Source: Pseudoneobacillus rhizosphaerae (GTDB lineage: Bacteria; Bacillota; Bacilli; Bacillales; Cytobacillaceae). Taken from it: a stretch of 64,000 nt of DNA. The position numbers and the translations under genes are program-made. Below, piece after piece: positions 26,162 to 33,374 of the stretch (position 1 is the first letter of the stretch; every line of letters begins with the position of its first letter). The notes below the pieces were generated by a model. The model was not told where the DNA came from, ran no database searches, and was given only the letters and a program-made list of their open reading frames with translations. The stretch is taken from contig NZ_CAKJTG010000008.1 in the NCBI RefSeq assembly GCF_917563885.1, positions 1 through 64,000 of the forward strand, read 5' to 3'.

Positions 26162-27031
26162 ATGAAAGTGGGCTTTTTAGGACCTAGGGCAACATTTACT
26201 AATTTAGCGGTACAAAAAATGTTCCCAGCAACAAATAACAGTATCCCATACGAAACCATACCAGAATGTATGGATGCCGTGATGAGTGGAGAAATCGATA
26301 TTGCAACGGTTCCCCTTGAGAATGCCTTAGAGGGTTCTGTAAATATTACGCTAGATTATTTAATTCATGAAGTAGATATTCCCATCAGAGCGGAAATTAC
26401 GACACCAATTGCCCAACACCTTATGGTACATCCAGAAAATAAAAATAAGGTTATAGAAAAAATATACAGTCATTCCCATGCGATTGCGCAATGTCATAAA
26501 CAGTTGCATCAACATTGGAAAGGGATCCAATGCGAAAATATGACATCAACAGCTGCAGCTGCTCAGTTTGTAATGCTCCATCCTGAACAACCAATTGCTG
26601 CGATTGCTAATGAATTAGCTGCAAAAGAATATAATCTTGAAATTGTTGCAAGGGATATTCATGACTTTTCTCATAACCATACGAGGTTTGTCATCCTTTC
26701 CAAGCAGGAATTAGAGTTCTCTAAAACGAAAGGGAAGTTTAATGGTAATAAAACTACCGTCATGGTAACACTGCCGGAAGATCAATCTGGGGCACTTCAT
26801 CTCGTTTTATCAGCGTTTGCCTGGAGAAAGCTCAACTTGACGAAAATAGAATCTCGTCCAATGAAAACAGGACTTGGAAATTATTTTTTCATTATCGATA
26901 TTGATAAAGATATGGATGATGTGCTTATTCCTGGGGCGATTGCCGAGTTAGAGGCACTAGGTAGTAAAGTGAAAGTTTTAGGTAGCTACCCATCTTATAA
27001 AATAGAAAAAGGGACTGTCAATGAAGAATAA
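26162..27031 (+). CDS. pheA: Prephenate dehydratase
   Basis: The enzyme converts prephenate to phenylpyruvate in phenylalanine synthesis. The 289-residue protein has the catalytic domain with Phe-Leu-Gly-Pro-Arg-Ala-Thr-Phe at the start and the Thr-Arg-Phe motif near residue 178. A C-terminal ACT domain has Gly-Ala-Leu and Glu-Ser-Arg-Pro motifs that bind phenylalanine for feedback inhibition. There is no fused chorismate mutase domain. The site is CAGGGGAGAG before ATG 26162. Confidence 0.97.
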   Translation: MKVGFLGPRATFTNLAVQKMFPATNNSIPYETIPECMDAVMSGEIDIATVPLENALEGSVNITLDYLIHEVDIPIRAEITTPIAQHLMVHPENKNKVIEKIYSHSHAIAQCHKQLHQHWKGIQCENMTSTAAAAQFVMLHPEQPIAAIANELAAKEYNLEIVARDIHDFSHNHTRFVILSKQELEFSKTKGKFNGNKTTVMVTLPEDQSGALHLVLSAFAWRKLNLTKIESRPMKTGLGNYFFIIDIDKDMDDVLIPGAIAELEALGSKVKVLGSYPSYKIEKGTVNEE

Positions 27032-27046
27032 GACAGTCCTTATTTT
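27012..27046. terminator. Bidirectional terminator between pheA and niaR
   Basis: GGACTGTC (27012-27019) pairs with GACAGTCC (27032-27039), with the pheA stop in the loop. TTATTTTTT follows on the plus strand and a T-rich run follows on the minus strand, so it can serve both convergent genes. Confidence 0.85.
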
Positions 27047-27048
27047 TT

Positions 27049-27591
27049 CTAATCATTCTTTATTAAAAAATTTGCTTTTAAAAGTGCCTGCTCTGCCTTA
27101 TCTAGTAGCTCCTCTGATGGAGCACTAATCGTATGCAAATGGATCCCATCGGTTAATTCAGATAAAAACGCTGCCTTTGTTTCTAAAACCTTTTTCATAA
27201 ATTGCTTTACTTCTTGACGATTAGAAACCATAATCGAAGCGGTTAAGTCACCATAAACTGGATGTTCAATTTTTACATCTTTCACCGTAACTCCATGGTC
27301 TACGAGCAAATTTAATTCCTCTTCTGCAAGCTCTGGTGAATGCAAGCATGCAATTATTCTTTCTACGAATATAACTGGTGAGCTACCTTTTAAGTACATA
27401 TATCCTTGACTAGTGGCTATGATTGGTTCACTCTTAGCTTTTAAAAGGGTAATATCTCCGACAATAACCTGCCTACTTACATTTGTTTTTGTAGCTAGAT
27501 CACTTCCAGTAATCGGATGGCCACTCTCTTTTAATAACTCCAATATCCAATTTCTTCGTTCATCCCCCAATAATTTTTTTTGAGATTTCAT
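27049..27591 (-). CDS. niaR: NAD biosynthesis repressor NiaR
   Basis: NiaR (YrxA) is the niacin-responsive repressor of NAD synthesis genes. The 180-residue protein has an N-terminal winged HTH (Ser-Asp-Leu-Ala-x-x-Thr-Asn-Val-Ser-Arg-Gln) and a C-terminal 3H domain with conserved His residues (Ala-Cys-Leu-His, Val-Asp-His-Gly, Ile-His-Leu-His) that bind metal and nicotinate. It is the second gene after nifS, 36 nt downstream, as in B. subtilis. The likely operator is at 28837-28852. Confidence 0.93.
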   Translation of the reverse strand: MKSQKKLLGDERRNWILELLKESGHPITGSDLATKTNVSRQVIVGDITLLKAKSEPIIATSQGYMYLKGSSPVIFVERIIACLHSPELAEEELNLLVDHGVTVKDVKIEHPVYGDLTASIMVSNRQEVKQFMKKVLETKAAFLSELTDGIHLHTISAPSEELLDKAEQALLKANFLIKND

Positions 27592-27627
27592 ATTAACTCC
27601 CCAACTTTCACATGTATCTGTATAGCT

Positions 27628-28764
27628 TTATTTTTTAAAGGCACGAGTGATATTAACAATAGTGTGTCCTAGCTTTTCAACTTCTTCCACTTGAGTGGAA
27701 CGTCCAAAAGAAACGCGTGCAAATTCCTTTCCCTTTTTCCCTGTAAGCCCTAGTGCTTGCATAGTTTTCGATGGGTTTTGCATTCCAGCAGAACAAGCAC
27801 TACCAGTTGAGATGGCAAAGCCTAGACGATTACATTCAAGCATAAGCCACTGACCTTCGATTCCTTCAATACTAAACCCAACAATACCAGGGAATTGCTT
27901 ATCCCCTAATTCCCCATGAATCGTTAGTATTTCCTTTATTGGCTCAAGGGACTGAATAAACGCTTCTCTAAGCTTCAAAAACCTAATTCGGGATTCTGTC
28001 ATTTGCCCAATCGTCTTCTCGGCAGCTACTGTCATTGCCACAATCCCAGGCAGATTAACTGTACCAGCACGTAATCCACTTTCATGAGAGGTACCAGGAA
28101 AAAACGGGGTCCAGTTAATGTTAGGTCGGATATAAACACCACCTACCCCTTTAGGACCGTAGAATTTATGACTTGAAAACGAAAAGCTACTCACCTGTGT
28201 AGTTAGCTTCATACTATCAGATTTACCTAAGCCTTGCACGAAATCACAATGGAAATGAATATCATATTCCTGACAAAGCTTCGATATCGCTTCAATTGGT
28301 TGGATTGTTCCAATTTCAGAATTCGTATGCTGAATGGTGATAAGCACAGTTTCCTCACGTATGGCTTCTTTCAGAGCTTCGATACTGACCATTCCAGATG
28401 ATGTAAAAGGAAGTTTAGTAACCTCATATCCATTCTGCTCTAGCCTCATTAACGTCCCATGTATAGAGGAGTGCTCAGCTATGGACGTAATAATATGTTT
28501 ACCACCTTTTTTAGGAGCTGTTAAAAGAGCTTCAATCGCCAAAAAGTTGCTTTCAGAACCACCACTTGTAAAAAATAAGCCTTTTCTCTCCACTCCTAGT
28601 AATCTTGCAAAGGTATCGCGGCAGTTCTCTAATAGCTGTGCAGATTGACCACCGACATCATGTAAGCTGCTAGAATTTCCATAAAAATCTGTTGCCATTT
28701 TTAAATAAATACCAGCTGCATCCTTATCTAACGGGCATGTAGCCGCATAGTCAAAATATTTCAT
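27628..28764 (-). CDS. nifS: Cysteine desulfurase NifS, probably for NadA Fe-S cluster
   Basis: This PLP enzyme takes sulfur from cysteine. The 378-residue protein has the PLP Lys in Ser-Ser-His-Lys-Phe-Tyr-Gly-Pro-Lys-Gly and the active Cys in Ser-Thr-Gly-Ser-Ala-Cys-Ser-Ala-Gly. The start ATG 28764 follows AAGGGAG and gives the family N-terminus Lys-Tyr-Phe-Asp-Tyr-Ala-Ala-Thr; the longer ATG 28788 lies before that site. Divergent placement next to nadBCA, and the known link of NifS to NadA maturation in B. subtilis, suggest the same role. Confidence 0.94.
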   Translation of the reverse strand: MKYFDYAATCPLDKDAAGIYLKMATDFYGNSSSLHDVGGQSAQLLENCRDTFARLLGVERKGLFFTSGGSESNFLAIEALLTAPKKGGKHIITSIAEHSSIHGTLMRLEQNGYEVTKLPFTSSGMVSIEALKEAIREETVLITIQHTNSEIGTIQPIEAISKLCQEYDIHFHCDFVQGLGKSDSMKLTTQVSSFSFSSHKFYGPKGVGGVYIRPNINWTPFFPGTSHESGLRAGTVNLPGIVAMTVAAEKTIGQMTESRIRFLKLREAFIQSLEPIKEILTIHGELGDKQFPGIVGFSIEGIEGQWLMLECNRLGFAISTGSACSAGMQNPSKTMQALGLTGKKGKEFARVSFGRSTQVEEVEKLGHTIVNITRAFKK

Positions 28765-28807
28765 CGATAATTTCTCCCTTATTTCCATACTAAAAGATGA
28801 AAAACTC

Positions 28808-28860
28808 TTGTCATTAGTTTAAATCTGTGTAAATATAGGTGTCAAGACACCTGTTAATTA
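28808..28860. promoter_or_regulatory. NiaR operator with overlapping divergent promoters
   Basis: AGGTGTCAAGACACCT (28837-28852) is a palindrome with 7-bp perfect arms. On the minus strand its centre supplies a TTGACA -35 (28840-28845) with TAAACT 18 nt further (28816-28821), driving nifS-niaR. On the plus strand TTGTCA (28808-28813) and an AT-rich -10 near 28830-28836 would drive nadB, with the palindrome starting at the -10 edge. One bound NiaR dimer could shut both. Confidence 0.75.
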
Positions 28861-28874
28861 TGGGGGTAAATGAA

Positions 28875-30455
28875 ATGAATTACAATGATATTTTAATCAT
28901 TGGGAGTGGGATGGCTGCTTTACAGCTTGCAGTCCATTTACGTCATGATAAAAATGTGAGAATTCTCACAAAGTCATCCATCAGAACAGCCAATTCTTAT
29001 TTAGCACAAGGAGGAATTGCGGCAGCCATCGGAAAACATGATAACCCTTCTAAGCACTATAAAGATACACTTGAGGCAGGTCGAAATCATAATCATGACA
29101 AGACTGTTCAGGTAATTATGGAGGAAGCTCCCAAATTAATTAGCGAAATTTATGAGCAAGGCTGTAGCTTTGATCACGATGAACAAGGCAATCTCTTATT
29201 AGGGATGGAAGGGGCTCATAGTGAAAAAAGAATTGTCCACGGTGGCGGGGACGCAACTGGAAGGACGCTCGTGGATTTTCTCGTTTCTCAATTAAAGGAT
29301 AACATCAAAATAGAAGAAAACATCTTTGTTTATGAGTTAATAGTAGATGAAAAACAACAGCGCTGTATGGGGGTCAAGGGTAAATCAACGGATGGAGCGA
29401 TACACTACTACTTTGCACAGCATGTCATTTTAGCAACTGGAGGTTGTGGGCAATTATTTAGCTTTACCTCAAATGCAGAAACGGTAACAGGTGACGGAAT
29501 CGCAATGGCCTACTTGGCTGGTGCCGAAATAGCAGATATGGAATTCATTCAATTTCATCCGACGCTTTTGTGTGTAAACGGAGTACCAAAGGGACTTGTC
29601 TCCGAAGCGGTTCGAGGTGAGGGAGCAACACTGATAACGGAGGACGGCTTCCCGATTATGGAGGGGATCCATCCATTAAAGGACCTAGCACCACGACATA
29701 TTACCTCACAAACCATTTATGAATATGTGAAGAATGGTAAACAAGTATTTTTAGATATTAGTAACATCAAAGATTTTGAAATTCGTTTCCCATCAATAAC
29801 CGAATTATGTGTACGAAACGATATCGATTTATCTTCCGGAAAAATTCCAGTTGTACCTGGTAGTCATTTTTTAATGGGTGGAATTAAAACTGATTTGATG
29901 GGTCGCTCTACTCTTAACGGACTATATGCGATCGGAGAAGCATCCTGTACAGGTCTGCACGGTGCTAATCGTTTAGCAAGCAACTCCCTATTAGAAGGAC
30001 TTTTTCAAGGGAAAAAACTTGCAAGCTACATTAATTCTGCCAAAGAAACAGCCATTAACATGGAGTTCCCAAATGGTGTTTACCCAATCAACCAAAAACA
30101 GCTCCATCTTCCAGAGATGGAAACATTGCAATCTAGGATGATGGATTACGTTGGCATCGTTCGCTCACGGGCACTGTTAAAAGAACAGAAACAATGGCTA
30201 GAGGAGTTCGGGATGAATGACATTAGTGATCTTGATGGACTTTCCATTCATGATATTACAAAGATATATATGATCATTGTCGCAGAACTAATTACGAACT
30301 CGGCATTAATTAGAACCGAGAGCCGCGGCGGTCATTTCCGAAGTGATTATCCATTTGAGGATGATTTAAGCTGGTGTAAAAAACAAATTGTCTATAAGCT
30401 CAAAGGGGAAGTGGAGAGAAAAGATGAATATGTTAAAGCTGCGCTCGCAACTTGA
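28875..30455 (+). CDS. nadB: L-aspartate oxidase
   Basis: NadB oxidises aspartate to iminoaspartate, the first step to quinolinate. The 526-residue flavoprotein has the FAD motif Gly-Ser-Gly-Met-Ala-Ala-Leu at the N-terminus, Gln-Gly-Gly-Ile-Ala-Ala, His-Gly-Gly-Gly-Asp-Ala-Thr-Gly-Arg, Gln-Phe-His-Pro-Thr and the late Gly-Leu-His-Gly-Ala-Asn-Arg-Leu-Ala-Ser-Asn-Ser-Leu-Leu-Glu. The start ATG 28875 is 7 nt after TGGGGGT; upstream GTG 28839 lies inside the operator. It overlaps nadC by 32 nt. Confidence 0.96.
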   Translation: MNYNDILIIGSGMAALQLAVHLRHDKNVRILTKSSIRTANSYLAQGGIAAAIGKHDNPSKHYKDTLEAGRNHNHDKTVQVIMEEAPKLISEIYEQGCSFDHDEQGNLLLGMEGAHSEKRIVHGGGDATGRTLVDFLVSQLKDNIKIEENIFVYELIVDEKQQRCMGVKGKSTDGAIHYYFAQHVILATGGCGQLFSFTSNAETVTGDGIAMAYLAGAEIADMEFIQFHPTLLCVNGVPKGLVSEAVRGEGATLITEDGFPIMEGIHPLKDLAPRHITSQTIYEYVKNGKQVFLDISNIKDFEIRFPSITELCVRNDIDLSSGKIPVVPGSHFLMGGIKTDLMGRSTLNGLYAIGEASCTGLHGANRLASNSLLEGLFQGKKLASYINSAKETAINMEFPNGVYPINQKQLHLPEMETLQSRMMDYVGIVRSRALLKEQKQWLEEFGMNDISDLDGLSIHDITKIYMIIVAELITNSALIRTESRGGHFRSDYPFEDDLSWCKKQIVYKLKGEVERKDEYVKAALAT

Positions 30456-31275
30456 GCAATTTTTTATTGAGGATATTGGTGATCAGGACATTACAAGTGA
30501 CCTTATTTTTTCCAATCAGACATTTGGAGAAGTTGTCTTTATTGCAAAAGAAGAGGGGATTTTTTGCGGAGAAGAGATCATTCGAAATGGCTACAAGCTT
30601 TTAAATGATTCCATTGAGGTAGATGTAAAGTTAAAGGATGGAGCTAGAATAGAAATTGGTCAAATCCTTGCAACGGCTACTGGAAACATATCTGACCTTT
30701 TAAAAGGGGAAAGAGTGATTCTCAATTTAGTTCAAAGGATGAGCGGAATTGCTAGTCTTACAAGAAAAGCCGTCCAGGAAATCAATAGCCCTGTAACAAA
30801 ATTATGTGATACAAGAAAAACAACTCCAGGACTGCGCATGTTTGAAAAATATGCTGTACGTTGTGGTGGTGGCTTCAATCATCGATACGGGTTATACGAC
30901 GGAGTAATGATTAAGGATAATCACATTTCTTTTGCCGGCTCCATAACAAAAGCCGTTCAAGGTGTTCGTGAAAAGCTTGGCCATATGATAAAAGTTGAAG
31001 TCGAGATTGAAACGTTAGAACAATTAAAAGAAGCCATTGAAGCGAAGGCAGATGTGATAATGTTTGACAACCGTACTCCTGAAGAAATTAAAGAGTGGAT
31101 TGGAATCGTTCCAGACAGTATCATTACCGAGGCTTCTGGTGGAATCAATCTTAGTAATTTAGCTACTTATCGTGAATCAGGTGTCAAATATATCTCACTT
31201 GGGTTTTTAACGCATTCAGCTAAAGCATTAGATATCAGTGTAAAAGTTTCTTGGACCAAAGGGGAGGACCAATAA
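30424..31275 (+). CDS. nadC: Nicotinate-nucleotide pyrophosphorylase (quinolinate PRTase)
   Basis: NadC makes nicotinate mononucleotide from quinolinate and PRPP. The 283-residue protein has [11 protein letters not shown], [10 protein letters not shown], [10 protein letters not shown] and Glu-Ala-Ser-Gly-Gly-Ile-Asn, all family motifs. Its start lies within nadB after GTGGAGAGAAAAG; ATG 30430 is an alternative. Its stop overlaps the nadA start by 1 nt. Confidence 0.96.
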   Translation: MNMLKLRSQLEQFFIEDIGDQDITSDLIFSNQTFGEVVFIAKEEGIFCGEEIIRNGYKLLNDSIEVDVKLKDGARIEIGQILATATGNISDLLKGERVILNLVQRMSGIASLTRKAVQEINSPVTKLCDTRKTTPGLRMFEKYAVRCGGGFNHRYGLYDGVMIKDNHISFAGSITKAVQGVREKLGHMIKVEVEIETLEQLKEAIEAKADVIMFDNRTPEEIKEWIGIVPDSIITEASGGINLSNLATYRESGVKYISLGFLTHSAKALDISVKVSWTKGEDQ

Positions 31276-32381
31276 TGAGTTTTTTAGCATCTTTACAAAA
31301 GAACCATATAATGATTCCGCAAGAATATCGTGAAATGTCAAGAGAAGCTCTAGAACAGAAGGTAAAGGATATTAAAGCAAAATATGGCTCCAGACTGTTT
31401 CTTCCTTGCCATCATTATCAAAAGGATGAGGTCGTCCAATTTGCTGATGCTACAGGAGATTCGTTAAAGCTTGCCCAATTATCTGAAGCAAACACGGAAG
31501 CTGAATTTATTGTTTTTTGTGGAGTTCATTTTATGGCTGAAACGGCTGACATTTTAACTAGTCAAAATCAAAAGGTATTTTTACCAGACATGCGTGCTGG
31601 CTGTTCGATGGCTGATATGGCCGATATGCAGCAAACAGAACGAGCTTGGGAAAAGTTGCAGGAGTTGTTTGGCGATACCATCCTGCCTTTAACCTATGTA
31701 AACTCAACAGCTGCCATTAAAGCATTTGTAGGAGATAAAGGTGGAGCAACCGTAACATCTTCAAACGCTGAAACAATGTTGAAATGGGCATTTGATAAAA
31801 AGGAAAGAATTCTATTCCTCCCTGATCAACATTTAGGTAGAAACACAGCCGTTAACTTAGGAATTAGCCTTGATGAAATGGCTGTTTGGGACCCTCATTC
31901 AGATACATTGGAGTTTAGTGGTGATGTTGCTTCCTTGAAGGTTATCTTATGGAAGGGGCATTGCTCTGTACATGAAGGTTTTACTGTAGAGAATATAGCA
32001 GATGTCAGAGTTCAATATCCTAATATGAAAGTTATTGTACATCCAGAGTGCTCTCGTGAGGTCGTGGAGCATTCAGACCTAGCAGGTTCAACAAGTTATA
32101 TTATTGATATCATCGAAAAGTCTGAGCCAGGTTCATCGTGGGCGATAGGAACGGAAATGAATCTTGTGAATCGAATCATTCAGAATCATCCGGATAAGCA
32201 TATCATGTCATTAAACCCACATATGTGTCCGTGCTTAACAATGAATCGCATCGACTTACCACACCTTGCATGGTGCTTAGACATGTTAGAAACCGAAAGC
32301 GATCATAACCGAATTATCGTGAGTGAAGAGATTGCTAGTAGTGCTAAATTAGCTTTAGATCGTATGTTGGCTAATGCTTAA
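31275..32381 (+). CDS. nadA: Quinolinate synthase
   Basis: NadA condenses iminoaspartate and dihydroxyacetone phosphate using a [4Fe-4S] cluster. The 368-residue protein has His-His-Tyr-Gln-Lys-Asp-Glu-Val, [10 protein letters not shown], and cluster-type cysteines in Gly-Cys-Ser-Met-Ala-Asp, Pro-Glu-Cys-Ser and Met-Cys-Pro-Cys. It is the last gene of nadBCA, with GGGGAGGACC as ribosome binding site and a clear terminator behind it. Confidence 0.97.
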   Translation: MSFLASLQKNHIMIPQEYREMSREALEQKVKDIKAKYGSRLFLPCHHYQKDEVVQFADATGDSLKLAQLSEANTEAEFIVFCGVHFMAETADILTSQNQKVFLPDMRAGCSMADMADMQQTERAWEKLQELFGDTILPLTYVNSTAAIKAFVGDKGGATVTSSNAETMLKWAFDKKERILFLPDQHLGRNTAVNLGISLDEMAVWDPHSDTLEFSGDVASLKVILWKGHCSVHEGFTVENIADVRVQYPNMKVIVHPECSREVVEHSDLAGSTSYIIDIIEKSEPGSSWAIGTEMNLVNRIIQNHPDKHIMSLNPHMCPCLTMNRIDLPHLAWCLDMLETESDHNRIIVSEEIASSAKLALDRMLANA

Positions 32382-32393
32382 TGTATTACAGGG

Positions 32394-32427
32394 AAAGACC
32401 TATTCTATATGGAATAGGTCTTTTTTT
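32394..32427 (+). terminator. Terminator after nadA
   Basis: AAAGACCTATTC (32394-32405) pairs perfectly with GAATAGGTCTTT (32412-32423) around a 6-nt loop and continues into T residues. Confidence 0.94.
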
Positions 32428-32501
32428 GCGCTTTGGAGTGTTGTGCCGGTGAAAGTCCCGAAACGGCTTTAGCGGTAATAAATTCTCTTCTTCTTATAGA
32501 T

Positions 32502-32668
32502 TCTAGTGATTAGCGTGTTATTTTTGGTGGTTTTAGACTGTACCCTGGGGTTTTAGCTATATAATCGCTGGATTGAGTTGTGTTTTTCAAAAGTAAAGTG
32601 GAATTCAAGTCGCATTTGCGTGCTAAATCTACTCGGGTAGGTGCTTTCATAAAAGATTGCACGCTTGT
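32502..32668. repeat. Diverged intergenic repeat, copy A
   Basis: This stretch aligns with 32981-33141. The first 38 positions differ at six sites, and the end is anchored by a shared GATTGCAC (32655 and 33128). It lies in the 990-nt gap between nadA and safA. The minus-strand reading keeps a few shared residues with copy B (Lys-x-x-Thr-x-Val-Asp-Leu), so a decayed coding origin is possible. No intact gene is visible. Confidence 0.7.
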
Positions 32669-32729
32669 ATCTGCCGTTTTAGCTGCTATTACGGTAGTTT
32701 GCTGCTCTCGTCTCTGCCCTTGCACCCAT

Positions 32730-32813
32730 ATATCAGACTACTTTTACGATATATCGGACTTTCTTGAGCGGATATCGGACTTTCTGAATCATATTTCGGA
32801 TTTTGTCTCATTC
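32730..32813 (+). repeat. Four-unit 21-bp tandem array
   Basis: Four units of exactly 21 nt start at 32730, 32751, 32772 and 32793, with consensus ATATCGGACTTTCT then a variable end. Read in one frame it gives a heptad pattern Ile-Ser-Asp-Phe/Tyr, seen in an 89-codon open frame (32580-32849). That frame has no ribosome binding site and crosses copy A, so I do not call it a gene. Confidence 0.8.
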
Positions 32814-32980
32814 TCAACAAAATCCTATCCTTTCCGAGCACCAAATTAAACCTAAAAAAAGGTAAATTGTCGTTTTTAAACTAATTCAGCTAAAAAACAA
32901 AATGATTGACAGACTCTAGGTTGCGAATCATTCAATTTATTTTAAGGTTTTACTTTCGCTCACATTTCTTAATAGAGACT

Positions 32981-33141
32981 CTAATGATTGGCGTGTTAAT
33001 ATTGGTAGTTTTGGACTCTCTACTTGCATTTTTGCTGAATAATTGCTGGTTTGCGTTGTGTATTTAGAGAGAGTGAATTTCGGATGCTTTTTGTGTGTAA
33101 ATCTACTTGGGTTAGTGATTTTATGATGATTGCACCCTTTG
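32981..33141. repeat. Diverged intergenic repeat, copy B
   Basis: This is the second copy of the sequence at 32502-32668, about 475 nt downstream in the same orientation. Its minus-strand reading is broken by stop codons. Between 33146 and 33310 I see nothing I can name. Confidence 0.7.
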
Positions 33142-33314
33142 ATAGCCCCTAATTGTGCCGCAAATGTCTAAAAATAGGGAGTTAACGGTAACAAATAGCC
33201 CAACAATAAAGCAAAATTTACGAAAAAAACATGCTATCGCTAGCTGTTGCATACAATTGTTTTGAAGAGGACTCATATTATTTTTAAAAATTGCATAAGT
33301 TTTTTTGTAGTTTA

Positions 33315-33343
33315 ATAGCAATTTGCCTATATCCACATAGACT
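33315..33343 (+). promoter_or_regulatory. Candidate SigE-type promoter of safA
   Basis: CATAGACT (33336-33343) resembles the SigE -10 CATACANT and also fits the SigK pattern CATANNNTA. AATA (33314-33317) lies 18 nt upstream, as an ATA-type -35. safA is transcribed by SigE in B. subtilis, which supports this reading. Confidence 0.5.
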
Positions 33344-33374
33344 ATATGGACTTATGCCATAGGAGGGAAACATT

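Noticed and set aside
32440-32475. GCCGGTGAAAGTCCCG resembles the start region of group II introns
   Set aside because: There is no intron-encoded reverse transcriptase, no domain V, and no room for an intron. The match is short.
32580-32849. 89-codon open frame containing Ile-Ser-Asp-Phe heptads
   Set aside because: It has no ribosome binding site, crosses repeat copy A, and its heptads follow from the 21-bp array. It is kept only as a repeat.
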